NCBI GenBank assembly: GCA_007679095.1
Contig: VEFU01000015.1
Span: forward strand, 17,658-81,657
Source: Paenibacillus bovis
GTDB taxonomy: Bacteria > Bacillota > Bacilli > Bacillales > Bacillaceae_C
Direction of reading: 5' to 3'
Length of the DNA stretch: 64,000 nucleotides
Shown: positions 1 to 8,959 of the stretch, in pieces
Layout: every line of letters begins with the position of its first letter
Position numbering within the stretch: position 1 is the stretch's first letter
The notes under the pieces: model-generated
The model's input: only the letters and a program-made list of their open reading frames with translations
Database searches by the model: none
What the model was told of the DNA's origin: nothing
Translations under genes and position numbers: made by a program

Positions 1-119
1 ATTGAATATTCAATATGGCCTTTTACTATGCTTATACCCATAACAAGTCCACCAATCCAACCCACTACAAGTGACAAAAATCACATTAAAAAAATACAAA
101 TTATGATAGCTTAAACCTG

Positions 120-211
120 GGTGCCAGGCACCTAGAATATTCCGAATTGTTTTGGTGCCTGGCACCAGAAATATTCGGAATTGTATTGGAGTTGTTCGGG
201 TGCCTGGCACC
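120..211. repeat. Three GGTGCC(A/T)GGCACC palindromes upstream of trhP1
   Basis: The 13-bp palindrome occurs at 120-132, 154-166 and 199-211. The spacers after the first two copies are related to each other (AATATTCCGAATTGT and AATATTCGGAATTGT), so this is a short tandem array of a repeat unit rather than three isolated palindromes. The last copy ends about ten bases before the trhP1 Shine-Dalgarno sequence, so the array lies in or near the 5' untranslated region. Two further copies lie at the 3' end of trhP2. Confidence 0.85.
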
Positions 212-231
212 ATGATTGAGGAGGTATTGGA

Positions 232-1143
232 ATGGTTGAGTTGATTGTGACTGCTGAGTCGGTTGAGCAAGCGAAGGCTTTGGTCATGGCCGGTGTTGAT
301 ACTTTATATATTGGGGAAGATGAATTTGGTTTGAGGCTGCCTGCATCATTTTCGCGGGAAGAGATGATCGCGATAACTGAGTTTGCACATGAACATAATA
401 AACGAGTTTGTGTGGCAGTGAATGGATTAATACATAACGATCGGATTGGAAAAGTTGTTCCATACTTGCATTTTTTACAGGAAATAGGAATTGACGAAAT
501 TACGGTTGGCGACCCTGGCATTATTCATTTACTTCAAAAACACCATCTAAAAATTCCATACATTTATGATGGGCATACATTGGTTACAAGTGCAAAACAG
601 GTAAACTTTTGGGCAAAACGTGGAGCCCTCGGTGCTGTTCTAGCAAGAGAAATTACATTAGAGGAATTAAAAGCAATCGGAGCACAAGTTACAGTTCCTG
701 TTGAAATATTAGTATATGGTGCTACTTGTATCCATCATTCAAAACGGCCGCTCGTAAAAAATTATTTTAATTTCACAAAAAAAGAAGGACCTACAAAAGG
801 TCTCTTTATATCAGAACCTAAGCAACCAGACACACACTATTCTATTTATGAAGATATGAATGGAACACATATATTTGCAACAAATGATATAAATCTTATG
901 CCACACTTAACGGATTTAACAGAAGCTGGGATAACTCAATGGAAGCTCGATGGAATTTTTACTCGTGGAAAAGCGTTTGTTGAAATTGCTGAACTTTTTG
1001 TACAAGCAAAACAAGCTATACAGAATGGCAAGTGGTCAACAGACTTCATGCATCGTTTAAACGATCGACTTATCACTCTTCATCCAAAGGAAAGATCGTT
1101 GGACGAAGGGTTTTTCTTAAAGAATCCAGAGGATGTTCAATAG
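232..1143 (+). CDS. trhP1: U32 family protein, tRNA 5-hydroxyuridine synthesis (TrhP1/YrrN-like)
   Basis: A 303-residue member of the collagenase-like peptidase U32 family. In B. subtilis the pair YrrN/YrrO (TrhP1/TrhP2) is needed for prephenate-dependent hydroxylation of uridine 34 in several tRNAs; the old name 'protease' is historical. The N-terminal barrel segment 'AGVDTLYIGEDEFGLR' is typical, and 'VYGATCIHHSKRPL' near residue 165 corresponds to the conserved segment that holds one of the family cysteines. The length fits YrrN (about 309 aa). The start is set by GAGGAGGT seven bases upstream. The gene is followed after 13 bases by its partner trhP2, as in B. subtilis, but the usual neighbours udk and greA are absent. 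Assigning the tRNA role is inference from family and gene pairing. Confidence 0.85.
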   Translation: MVELIVTAESVEQAKALVMAGVDTLYIGEDEFGLRLPASFSREEMIAITEFAHEHNKRVCVAVNGLIHNDRIGKVVPYLHFLQEIGIDEITVGDPGIIHLLQKHHLKIPYIYDGHTLVTSAKQVNFWAKRGALGAVLAREITLEELKAIGAQVTVPVEILVYGATCIHHSKRPLVKNYFNFTKKEGPTKGLFISEPKQPDTHYSIYEDMNGTHIFATNDINLMPHLTDLTEAGITQWKLDGIFTRGKAFVEIAELFVQAKQAIQNGKWSTDFMHRLNDRLITLHPKERSLDEGFFLKNPEDVQ

Positions 1144-1156
1144 TGAGGGGATAATA

Positions 1157-2407
1157 ATGAGGAAGATAATGAAAAAACCAGAAGTTTTAGCTCCTGCAGG
1201 AACGCTAGAAAAATTAAAAACTGCAATAATCTATGGTGCAGATGCTGTTTATATTGGTGGTAATCAATACGGATTACGAAGCCGCGCTGGCAATTTTACG
1301 TTTGATGAGATGCGAGAAGGAGTAGCATTTGCCAAAAAACATCATGCTAAAGTATATGTAGCAGCAAATATGGTAACACACGAAGGTGATGAAGATGGTG
1401 CTGGTGAGTTTTTTAAAACACTAAGAGATATTGGTATTAACGCAGTGATTGTTTCTGACCCTGCTCTTATAGAAATATGCGCGATGGAAGCACCGGGATT
1501 GCCAATCCATTTATCAACACAAGCTTCTGCCACTAATTATGAGACTCTAAACTTTTGGCATTCTGAAGGACTAGAACGTGTTGTTTTAGCGCGGGAAGTA
1601 AGCATGGAAGAAATTAAAGAAATTCGTCAAAAAACGGATGTAGAAATTGAAGCCTTTATTCACGGTGCAATGTGTATATCCTATTCTGGTCGTTGCACAT
1701 TATCGAACCATATGTCTGCGCGTGATGCCAATCGGGGTGGATGCTCACAATCATGTCGTTGGAAATACGGTCTATTTGAAATGCCTTTGCCAGATGTACG
1801 GAATTCGGTACTAGCTGGTGAACCTGAAGAAGCCTTTTCCATGAGTGCAGTTGATATGTCGATGATCCGTCATATTCCTGATCTAGTAGAGAATGGCATA
1901 GATAGTTTGAAAATTGAAGGACGTATGAAATCGATACATTATATTTCAACTGTCACTAACGTCTACCGCCAAGCAATTGATACTTACTGCAATGATCCTG
2001 ATAACTATGAATTCCAACAAGAATGGGAAGACGAGCTCTGGAAAGTAGCCCAGCGTGAATTAGCAGTTGGATTCTATTATGGGACACCAACAGAAGAAGA
2101 GCAGTTATTTGGAGAACGTCGAAAAATACCAGCATATACCTTCATTGGCCAAGTGTTAGATTATAATGAAGAAACACAAATAGCCACAATACAACAACGA
2201 AATAATTTTGGAATCGGGGACGACATTGAATTTTATGGCCCTGGATTTACACATCTATATCAAACAATTGATTCCTTATGGGATGAAGATGGAAACCCTA
2301 TAGACCGTGCTCCAAGGGCAATGATGACAGTGAAAATGAAAGTCAATGCTCCCGTAAAACCATTTGACATGATACGAGGTGCCAGGCACCGGAACTATTC
2401 AGAATAG
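1157..2407 (+). CDS. trhP2: U32 family protein, tRNA 5-hydroxyuridine synthesis (TrhP2/YrrO-like)
   Basis: A 416-residue U32-family protein, partner of the preceding gene. It opens with 'KPEVLAPAGTLEKLKTAI' and contains the family signature 'EAFIHGAMCISYSGRC' followed by 'NRGGCSQSCRW', a cysteine cluster seen in the longer U32 members and thought to bind an Fe-S cluster. The start at 1157 is chosen because GAGGGG lies six bases upstream; an in-frame ATG at 1133 overlaps trhP1 and has no ribosome binding site. The last codons (GARHR...) and the TAG stop lie inside a GGTGCCAGGCACC hairpin element, so the C-terminus seems to have been supplied by the repeat. The gene probably forms an operon with trhP1. 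Confidence 0.88.
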   Translation: MRKIMKKPEVLAPAGTLEKLKTAIIYGADAVYIGGNQYGLRSRAGNFTFDEMREGVAFAKKHHAKVYVAANMVTHEGDEDGAGEFFKTLRDIGINAVIVSDPALIEICAMEAPGLPIHLSTQASATNYETLNFWHSEGLERVVLAREVSMEEIKEIRQKTDVEIEAFIHGAMCISYSGRCTLSNHMSARDANRGGCSQSCRWKYGLFEMPLPDVRNSVLAGEPEEAFSMSAVDMSMIRHIPDLVENGIDSLKIEGRMKSIHYISTVTNVYRQAIDTYCNDPDNYEFQQEWEDELWKVAQRELAVGFYYGTPTEEEQLFGERRKIPAYTFIGQVLDYNEETQIATIQQRNNFGIGDDIEFYGPGFTHLYQTIDSLWDEDGNPIDRAPRAMMTVKMKVNAPVKPFDMIRGARHRNYSE

Positions 2408-2424
2408 TGTCGGTGCCTGGCACC
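2378..2424. repeat. Inverted pair of GGTGCC(A/T)GGCACC palindromes at the trhP2 3' end
   Basis: Copies at 2378-2390 and 2412-2424 flank an inner dyad ACTATT-CAG-AATAGT, so the whole segment folds as one long hairpin. It holds the last codons and stop of trhP2. It belongs to the same family as the array at 120-211 and may also act as a 3' stabiliser or weak terminator, although no T-run follows. Confidence 0.8.
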
Positions 2425-2528
2425 AAAACAAGATAGGTTGGAAATGTGAGCCATGCCTATCTTTTTTATTTCTTTCGTTTAAATAAGGAGTATACTATAT
2501 AGGAGTTTATTGTACAGGAGAATTATGG

Positions 2529-3791
2529 ATGGAAAAACAAAATAGTAGGTATAGGTGGGTTGTTTTTGCGACGGTATTATTTACATATTTCTTGATCGTA
2601 ACGCAAAGAACAGCTCCTGGTTTAATTACAAATCAATTGATGTCAGACTTTCAAGTTACTGCTTCTACGATTGGTTTGCTCACAAGCATTCAATTTTTAG
2701 CTTATGCTAGCTTACAAATTCCAATTGGAATTTTGTCTGATCGGTATGGTCCAAACTTATTTTTAATTATCGGAACATTACTGAATGGGATAGGAACGTT
2801 AATATATAGTATGGCACCAAATGAATATGTACTACTTGTCGCTAGATTATTAGTAGGAATTGGCGATGCGACCATTTGGGTTAACTTAGTATTAATTTTA
2901 AGCCAATGGTTCAAGGTAAAGGAGTTTATTGGATTACTTGGGCTAGCTGGAATGTCTGGGAGTCTTGGCTTCTTAATGGCGACCGTTCCTTTTTCGCTAT
3001 GGATAGACTTAACAGGTTGGAGAGCAAGCTTTTTTACAGTAGGAATCATCTTATGTCTTTGTGGCTGTCTCCTTTATTTCGTGTTAGTCAGAAAGCCAAA
3101 ACAATTTATTCCTAATTACCAAGTTATTGCTGTCGATACTTCAGATGGCAATCGCGAAAAAACTTTTGTATTATTGAAGCGTATTTTTTCTAACCGGCAA
3201 GCATGGGCAACATTTTTCTGCCATTTTGGACTAGTTGGTACATATGTTGGATTTATCGGCTCATGGGCGGTTCCGTATGGAATGCATGTATATGACATGT
3301 CTCGTTCTAATGCAAGTCAGCTAATTATGATTGGACTTGTAGGCGCCCTTATTGGTGCACCTTTAACAACATGGATTTCGGGCCGTTTAGGATCTATTAA
3401 ACGCCCTTACGTTACTGTACATGTCATTATTTTTATCAGCTGGGTTGTCTTATTTTTATTTGAAGGCAAACCACCATTTTACCTACTTCTTATTCTTTTT
3501 TTATTGATTGGCTATGGGAATGGAGCAAGTTCTCTAACATTTGCGGTCGTGCGCAAGTCTTTTGATCTGAAGGTCGTTGGCGTTGTGTCAGGGTTTGCAA
3601 ATACCGGAGGATTTTTAAGTGCAGTACTGCTACCAAGCATTTTTGGAAAAGTATTAGACCATTTTCAACATGAACCAAGCATTGTGGGCTATCATTATGG
3701 TCTCATCATCCCTGCAATTTTTTCTTTAATTGGCTTAATCGGAGGGGTTCTAATAAAAGAACAGCCTCAAGAAGAAACACAAGCAGCATAA
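2529..3791 (+). CDS. MFS transporter, 12 membrane segments
   Basis: A 420-residue major facilitator superfamily permease. The loop 2-3 signature is visible as 'GILSDRYGPN' near residue 70, and hydrophobic segments fill both halves around a central hydrophilic loop at about residues 195-220. N-terminal 'VTQRTAPGLITNQLMSDFQV' resembles organic-anion and sugar-phosphate permeases (NarK/UhpC-like branches), but the substrate cannot be read from sequence. ACAGGAGA precedes the ATG by eight bases. The gene stands alone on the plus strand and ends at a strong terminator shared with the convergent lipoprotein gene. Confidence 0.8.
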   Translation: MEKQNSRYRWVVFATVLFTYFLIVTQRTAPGLITNQLMSDFQVTASTIGLLTSIQFLAYASLQIPIGILSDRYGPNLFLIIGTLLNGIGTLIYSMAPNEYVLLVARLLVGIGDATIWVNLVLILSQWFKVKEFIGLLGLAGMSGSLGFLMATVPFSLWIDLTGWRASFFTVGIILCLCGCLLYFVLVRKPKQFIPNYQVIAVDTSDGNREKTFVLLKRIFSNRQAWATFFCHFGLVGTYVGFIGSWAVPYGMHVYDMSRSNASQLIMIGLVGALIGAPLTTWISGRLGSIKRPYVTVHVIIFISWVVLFLFEGKPPFYLLLILFLLIGYGNGASSLTFAVVRKSFDLKVVGVVSGFANTGGFLSAVLLPSIFGKVLDHFQHEPSIVGYHYGLIIPAIFSLIGLIGGVLIKEQPQEETQAA

Positions 3792-3813
3792 TGGGGGCTT
3801 ATTTAGGCCCCCA
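3792..3813. terminator. Bidirectional terminator between MFS gene and lipoprotein gene
   Basis: Perfect hairpin TGGGGGC / GCCCCCA with an eight-base loop, placed between two convergent stop codons. Downstream T-rich sequence on the plus strand is only moderate. Confidence 0.7.
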
Positions 3814-3821
3814 TCTGCTTT

Positions 3822-4787
3822 CTAGTTTTCTACCTTATCATCTAAATTTTGATAGGCAAAGGTAGCCATTGATTCTAAGTCAAAAAGTTGAATGCCTTTC
3901 TCGTCATAGCGCTGGAGCTCCATCGTCATTTTTTCACGATACTCGCCTATTTTTAATTTCTCCCCATTATTATAACGTGCATCATGATGAAAAGTGAGAA
4001 TGCCCTTAATATAATTCCACTCCCAAGAACCTTCAAATGCATTATCTTTGCTAGGGAATTGCCCGTTTCCGTATCCCTCATAACTTCCATCTGCATACAA
4101 TACAATACTGATATTAGGTGAGCCATCCTCATTCAAGAATCCCCAATGACCAATTAATTCTTTCCCATCCTTTGAAACATTCATCAGAACACTATCACGA
4201 TCAATTCCAGCATTTAAGTCTAAATCCTTCAAATCCTGAGAATCAATTGTACCGTCACTGCCTTCAACTGGAAGTGGATTATTAATCGAGAGTAAACGGA
4301 AAGCATAATTCCAATAGTCTTGGCCAGTTTGTAGATGATCTAAACCTTTAATGTCGAGTTGACCGTCCCTTTTCTCTACGGATTCTTCAAATAAATCTAA
4401 TGCTTTATGGTACTCCTCTATTGCAGCCGAAAGCGCTTCTCCTATTTCTTTATAATCATCTGGGGGTGCAATCATAGCAATTTCATTCAATACCTTTCGA
4501 ATGTCATTTATTTTTTCAGAAGACTGTTTGCTCCACTCCTCCTCGTCTGTTCCTGGAGTTTGACGAACTTCTCCATATGCTTTGATTGCTGCAGAAAACT
4601 CAGAACGTAATCTTACTGCTTCTGTTGTATAATCTTCAAATGACAATTGCTTTACATCTTCATTTTGTTCAGTTGTTTTCGATGATTTATCTGCTTTCGA
4701 TTTGTTTTCCTTATTACCACTTGTACAGCCACTTAGAAGTACCATAAAAATGATTAATCCAAAAATCCATTTTGCTTTTACTTTCAT
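3822..4787 (-). CDS. Putative lipoprotein of unknown function
   Basis: A 321-residue secreted lipoprotein. Residues 1-21 form a signal peptide ending in the lipobox LLSGC, so the mature protein should be lipid-anchored at Cys21. A lysine/serine-rich linker follows, then a mostly helical, acidic domain (about 45-170) and a C-terminal segment rich in Gly, Tyr and Trp ('GHWGFLNEDG', 'EGSWEWNYIKG') that looks like a small beta-barrel. The plan resembles Bacillus lipoproteins with a DUF3994-like region, but I cannot confirm the family. It is monocistronic, convergent with the MFS gene and separated from the downstream kinase operon. Function unknown. Confidence 0.7.
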   Translation of the reverse strand: MKVKAKWIFGLIIFMVLLSGCTSGNKENKSKADKSSKTTEQNEDVKQLSFEDYTTEAVRLRSEFSAAIKAYGEVRQTPGTDEEEWSKQSSEKINDIRKVLNEIAMIAPPDDYKEIGEALSAAIEEYHKALDLFEESVEKRDGQLDIKGLDHLQTGQDYWNYAFRLLSINNPLPVEGSDGTIDSQDLKDLDLNAGIDRDSVLMNVSKDGKELIGHWGFLNEDGSPNISIVLYADGSYEGYGNGQFPSKDNAFEGSWEWNYIKGILTFHHDARYNNGEKLKIGEYREKMTMELQRYDEKGIQLFDLESMATFAYQNLDDKVEN

Positions 4788-4907
4788 GCCTTCATCTCCA
4801 GTATTTTATGATGTTCCTTTATCATACTAGAGATTGTGACAAATATTACATAGTTAAAACGGCTCAAAAACAAATAGGAGCGAAATCCTATAGACTCCGC
4901 TCCCTTT

Positions 4908-5810
4908 TTATACTTTCCACTCACATGTTATGGCTAATTTACCATCCTTTAATGTTGCAGTCACTTTACCATTCATCTTTTGCATGAAGCTTTTCACGAT
5001 GGATAAGCCTAAACCAGTACTTTTTCCTGAACGTGATGGATCCGCCTTATAAAAACGATCGAAAAAGTGATCGACATCGTGCTCTGTTAAACGATAAGCA
5101 TCATTCATAACCTCTAACCTCACTGTAGATGCTCCTTCTTGAAGGGAAATGCTAATGTTTCCATCTGAATGATTTATTGCATTGGAAATTAGATTCTCAA
5201 TAATCCTCGTTACAGCAGATTTATCGGCATTGATGATCACATCATTCTCCGGCATCTGAATTTCCGGCTCCCAACCTCTTTCATTAAATCGATCAAAAAA
5301 GCTCATAAGCACATCAATTATTAAGTTCTTCATACTAAAACTTTCCGATTTAAGCTGGTATTCAGTAGACTCAATAAGTGAAAGCTCGAAGAAATCATGT
5401 AATAATGCTTCAAGCCTTTTCGCCCGTTCCTTTGCAATTGAAATATATTCCATCCGTTTCGATTTAGGTGTATCTTCAGATTCAGCCAATTGAATATATC
5501 CTAAAATAGATGTTAAAGGAGTTCTTAAATCATGAGACATATTCGTAATCGTTTGCTTTAATTCCGTTTCAAAACGGATTCTGTCTCTTTTTTCATTCAT
5601 ATGCAAATCTATTAGCTCATTAATCTCTACTCCCATTGCTTCCATATTCTTATCTAAAAGTGCCATGTCTAGCTTTTTATTTGTGCTTTGCTTATTATAG
5701 TTACGTAATTGCTCACTCATTTTTTTTACTTCTTTCTTAAAAACGAGTAAACGAATGAAAAAGTATATTGCAGCAATGATAGAGATTACACCTAAAGATA
5801 GAAATAGCAT
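4908..5810 (-). CDS. Sensor histidine kinase of an ABC-linked two-component system
   Basis: A 300-residue membrane kinase with one N-terminal membrane helix (about 3-22), no real extracellular domain, then a short linker and HisKA plus HATPase domains. The H box reads 'MSHDLRTPLTSILGY' (phospho-His near residue 93), the N box 'NLISNAINHS', the F box 'FDRFY' and the G2 box 'GLGLSIVK'. The usual G1 box DxGxG is not visible; 'EVMNDAYRLT' occupies its place. Such small kinases usually sense through the linked ABC transporter rather than directly. It is the last gene of the operon and starts 17 bases after the permease. The ribosome binding site is weak (GGTG). Confidence 0.85.
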   Translation of the reverse strand: MLFLSLGVISIIAAIYFFIRLLVFKKEVKKMSEQLRNYNKQSTNKKLDMALLDKNMEAMGVEINELIDLHMNEKRDRIRFETELKQTITNMSHDLRTPLTSILGYIQLAESEDTPKSKRMEYISIAKERAKRLEALLHDFFELSLIESTEYQLKSESFSMKNLIIDVLMSFFDRFNERGWEPEIQMPENDVIINADKSAVTRIIENLISNAINHSDGNISISLQEGASTVRLEVMNDAYRLTEHDVDHFFDRFYKADPSRSGKSTGLGLSIVKSFMQKMNGKVTATLKDGKLAITCEWKV

Positions 5811-5827
5811 GTTTTTTCACCATCTTA

Positions 5828-6595
5828 TTATTTGACTTCTTTTTTACTAAATACCATTAGTCCACATGATAAAAGGATGATGAATGTTAATAAGGCTATG
5901 ATAATTGCTTTCATTATTTCACCACTCGTCATTGAACTCTCAAAAACCGCACTGAATTGATAAAAGATGGAGTTCTTATATATAGTTCCGACAATCGGTA
6001 GTTCCGGTGCCATCTCGATAACGTACATAACGATTGTAAAAATTATAGAGAAAATGATTGTTTTACCATTATCTTGAGTCACAATTGCTAAAATAACAAG
6101 TATTGCTGTATATCCCATAAATTGAAGCATAAATAATCCGTAAGCTCTAAATAAATACATCATACTAGAAGTAGTAAATATTTCTCCATGTCCTAGTAAA
6201 AAAATCTCTATTACTGCTGTTAAAATTGGAATAATAATCGTTACTATCATTGACCCCAAAGTGAAGACAATGTATTTTGATAGATAAATATGACTTCTTT
6301 TGCTGCCACTTAGTATTTGATTTTTTATCACACTACTATGTGAGAACTCATTCGATATATAAAACCCTGCTAATGGACTAATGATAAGATTGAAAAAAAT
6401 AGGTGCAGTAAATGTAGAGATAGCGTTAAACTCTTTTAAATTTGCATGATCAAAAGGAGTTCCACTCATATGCCACCAATCAATAATCACTAAATAATGG
6501 AGCAAGGCACTTACACATGCAATCACTAATATAATTGTCCAAAACGCTCTATTCCTTTGTAATTTGTAAAATTCTGTTCTGAGTTGATTAATCAT
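5828..6595 (-). CDS. ABC-2 type permease (lantibiotic/bacitracin-type)
   Basis: A 255-residue integral membrane protein with about six hydrophobic helices and the large cytoplasmic loop between helices 1 and 2 typical of ABC-2 permeases of the BcrB/lantibiotic-immunity type. The N-terminus 'LRTEFYKLQRNRAFW' is the usual cytoplasmic lead-in. Its start overlaps the end of the ATPase gene by eight bases, indicating translational coupling. With the ATPase it probably exports or detoxifies a peptide antibiotic or a lipid-bound drug; this is inference from family and from the linked two-component genes. Confidence 0.8.
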   Translation of the reverse strand: MINQLRTEFYKLQRNRAFWTIILVIACVSALLHYLVIIDWWHMSGTPFDHANLKEFNAISTFTAPIFFNLIISPLAGFYISNEFSHSSVIKNQILSGSKRSHIYLSKYIVFTLGSMIVTIIIPILTAVIEIFLLGHGEIFTTSSMMYLFRAYGLFMLQFMGYTAILVILAIVTQDNGKTIIFSIIFTIVMYVIEMAPELPIVGTIYKNSIFYQFSAVFESSMTSGEIMKAIIIALLTFIILLSCGLMVFSKKEVK

Positions 6596-7514
6596 GTGCC
6601 TGCACCCCTCCTATAAGCTTTGAAAAATAGTTTTCTAGGCTATCCCCACTTAAAGATAAATGTTCAATCACAAGATTGTTATCTGTAAGTGTGCGAGACA
6701 CTTTCCGCACATCATCTAAATAGCGATAAAGCTTAATCGTACCATCTGACAGCACTTCAAAATCTTTCGTTAATAATTCAGATTCTAAAACTGTCGTACC
6801 TCTTGTTGTTTGATCCACTTTTATTCGTAAATGTTGCTTACATTTTTCATCTAACTCTTTTGCTGAGAGCTCCTCTAACAACTTTCCTTCATGAATAATC
6901 CCATAGCTAGTGGCCAATTGATGAAGCTCACTTAAAATATGACTGGATATAAGAATCGTTAGCCCCCTTTCACGATTGAGTTTCTTAATTAGTTCTCTTA
7001 ATTCCACGATCCCCATTGGATCGAGACCATTTGTTGGTTCATCAAGAATTAAAAATTCGGGATCACTTAATAGTGCAATCGCTAAACCAAGTCTTTGTTT
7101 CATACCGAGCGAGAAATTTTTTGCCTTCTTCTTACCGGTATTCGTGAGCCCGACAAATTCCAGTGTTTTGTTTATACATTCCTTCCCCGGAATACCTTTT
7201 TGCAAGCGATGGACTTCTAAATTCTCATATGCAGTCATATTTGGGAATAAAGCTGGACTTTCAATAATTGCTCCTGTTCTTTTCTGTGCGTCTGTTAACA
7301 TTCGTGGATTATCCTCACCAAATATTTCCACAGATCCAGCTGTAGGAAAAGAAAGTCCAGTAATAATTCGTAATAAAGTTGATTTACCAGCCCCGTTTTG
7401 GCCAATAAACCCATATATCTCTCCTTTTTTAATAGATAAATTTATGTCATGAAGTGCAGTGGTGTTTTTAAACTTTTTAGAAAGATTATAGGTTCTTAAT
7501 ATATATTCACTCAT
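6588..7514 (-). CDS. ABC transporter ATPase, BcrA type
   Basis: A 308-residue ABC ATPase: Walker A 'GQNGAGKST' near residue 40, signature 'FSLGMKQRLGLA' near 135 and Walker B 'LILDEPTNGLDP'. The C-terminal extension of about 90 residues is typical of BcrA/lantibiotic-immunity ATPases. GGAGGT lies seven bases before the ATG. The 82-base gap from the response-regulator stop holds a second copy of the operator-like repeat found before the first gene, so this gene probably has its own regulated promoter besides read-through from upstream. Confidence 0.88.
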   Translation of the reverse strand: MSEYILRTYNLSKKFKNTTALHDINLSIKKGEIYGFIGQNGAGKSTLLRIITGLSFPTAGSVEIFGEDNPRMLTDAQKRTGAIIESPALFPNMTAYENLEVHRLQKGIPGKECINKTLEFVGLTNTGKKKAKNFSLGMKQRLGLAIALLSDPEFLILDEPTNGLDPMGIVELRELIKKLNRERGLTILISSHILSELHQLATSYGIIHEGKLLEELSAKELDEKCKQHLRIKVDQTTRGTTVLESELLTKDFEVLSDGTIKLYRYLDDVRKVSRTLTDNNLVIEHLSLSGDSLENYFSKLIGGVQAHD

Positions 7515-7560
7515 TCAAGTTACCTCCTTGTTTACTATGATTTCATTATGAGATAGAAAT

Positions 7561-7604
7561 CATAAGATAGACTTAAGAGATACCTTAAGAAAACATTAAG
7601 ATTT
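7561..7604 (-). promoter_or_regulatory. Operator-like array (copy 2) before the ABC ATPase gene
   Basis: Four hexamers related to CTTAAG (CATAAG, CTTAAG, CTTAAG, ATTAAG) begin at 7561, 7572, 7584 and 7595, spaced 11, 12 and 11 bases, i.e. about one helical turn. This fits tandem binding of an OmpR-type regulator dimer pair. It matches the element at 8960-9003 at 35 of 44 positions with the same phasing. Its right edge overlaps the response-regulator stop codon. Confidence 0.7.
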
Positions 7605-8285
7605 CATTCTGTAGCCCATTCCCCAAATAGTTTCAATATACTCTTCTCCACGATTGGCATTAGCAAGCTTACTTCTTAAATTACTCATGTGAACATTGAT
7701 TGTATTTTCATCCCCATAAAAAGGCTCTTTCCAAACACTTTCAAATACATTAGACTTGGAAAATATCTTTTTCGGTGATGACATAAGGAGTTCAAGTATT
7801 GCATATTCACGTACTGTTAAGGAGATATGTTTATTATTTACAAATACAGTCTTCGCATCTAAATCAATTTCGATATCTTTATAGGTTAATACTTGCTTAG
7901 GCATTTCGTTTGAACGTTTGTATCTTCGCAGTACAGATTCAATACGAGCCGATACTTCTTCCACATCAAAAGGTTTCGAAATGAAATCATCTGCACCAAT
8001 TCGTAAACTAGATATTTTCGTATGTTGCTCGTTTTTTGCCGATATAATGATAACAGGTATCGAACTCTTTTCTACTATTTTCTCCAGTATTTCTTCTCCT
8101 GTCATACCAGGCAGCATTAAGTCTAGCAAAACGAGATCCCAAAGTTGCTGCTCCAAGTAAAGCATTGCTTCTGTCCCAGAATAAGCAGGCTGTGCATGGT
8201 ACTCACTTTTTCTCACTATTTGACATAATAAACGATTAATATCATTATCATCTTCTACAACTAAAATATTTACTTTTTGATTCAC
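7596..8285 (-). CDS. OmpR-family response regulator
   Basis: A 229-residue regulator: receiver domain with acidic pocket 'VVEDD', phospho-acceptor in 'LVLLDLMLPG' near residue 52 and the conserved Lys in 'ISKPF', then a winged-helix DNA-binding domain ending 'IETIWGMGYRM'. GTG at 8285 is chosen as start because AAGGGAGAG lies five bases upstream; an in-frame TTG at 8303 sits before that site and is less likely. It follows the YiiX-like gene by 24 bases and precedes ABC and kinase genes. The two CTTAAG arrays nearby are its most likely targets (inference). Confidence 0.9.
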   Translation of the reverse strand: MNQKVNILVVEDDNDINRLLCQIVRKSEYHAQPAYSGTEAMLYLEQQLWDLVLLDLMLPGMTGEEILEKIVEKSSIPVIIISAKNEQHTKISSLRIGADDFISKPFDVEEVSARIESVLRRYKRSNEMPKQVLTYKDIEIDLDAKTVFVNNKHISLTVREYAILELLMSSPKKIFSKSNVFESVWKEPFYGDENTINVHMSNLRSKLANANRGEEYIETIWGMGYRMKS

Positions 8286-8309
8286 TGTACACTCTCCCTT
8301 CAAATCTAA

Positions 8310-8900
8310 TTATATTGGCAACACATTAGAAACAAATTCGCTATTAAAATCCCATCCTCCAGAAACTTTCTTATCATGATAAGCTTTTAACTTTCCTTCA
8401 TACACTAATTGCATATTAGATTGCTTTTTAAAATCGTCAGGTGCTATTAGTGCCATCGGCTTTTCAAAATCTACTGATTTACATTTCTTTAATACAGACG
8501 CGACAAATTGTGAACAAAAAAATGCATTTCGTCTTTCAATTGGCTTATTAAAAAGGAAACCGAACAATCCTAAAAAATGATAACGATATTGCTCCTCATG
8601 CTTTACTATTGTTTCGATATATCGTTTCATTTTTTCCATATCTTCTTCTGTAACAGTTAAGGAATAAATAGCACAGTCAGCGTGTTCGAACAATTCACTC
8701 GACACATCTTCCTGTACAAACCCACCAATAAACGGATTATTGACAGATTTCCTCCCAAAACTATAAACCTTAGATAAATCAGAGTCGAACGAGATAGATG
8801 CATGATTATATGGTTTTTTTGTATATAGCTTAATTAACTTTGTTAGTATTGTACCCGTATCTGTTAATAGAATATAAACCTTTTTTTCTCCCACCATCAT
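8310..8900 (-). CDS. YiiX/YebB-like permuted NlpC/P60 (papain-fold) protein
   Basis: A 196-residue protein with the features of permuted NlpC/P60 enzymes: an early histidine in 'YNHASISFD' (near residue 33 from this start) and a later cysteine in 'FFCSQFVASVLKK'. These would form the catalytic pair of an amidase or peptidase, or a lipid-modifying hydrolase; the exact substrate is unknown. ATG at 8900, directly after GGAGAAGAGGAGA, is chosen; the open frame extends upstream without a ribosome binding site. No signal peptide is visible, so it probably acts in the cytoplasm. It is the first gene of the two-component/ABC operon, an uncommon companion that may take part in the envelope response. 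Confidence 0.7.
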   Translation of the reverse strand: MMVGEKKVYILLTDTGTILTKLIKLYTKKPYNHASISFDSDLSKVYSFGRKSVNNPFIGGFVQEDVSSELFEHADCAIYSLTVTEEDMEKMKRYIETIVKHEEQYRYHFLGLFGFLFNKPIERRNAFFCSQFVASVLKKCKSVDFEKPMALIAPDDFKKQSNMQLVYEGKLKAYHDKKVSGGWDFNSEFVSNVLPI

Positions 8901-8959
8901 TCTCCTCTTCTCCGTATTTATCTCAGTAAATTGCTCTACCATCAATTTACTGTGAAATA

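Noticed and set aside
1..14. ATTGAATATTCAAT palindrome at the window start
   Set aside because: AT-rich 14-mer at the edge with no visible context; cannot be interpreted.
10..521. Open frames on the minus strand over the region upstream of and inside trhP1
   Set aside because: No ribosome binding sites, no family resemblance, and they run through palindromes and the antisense of trhP1.
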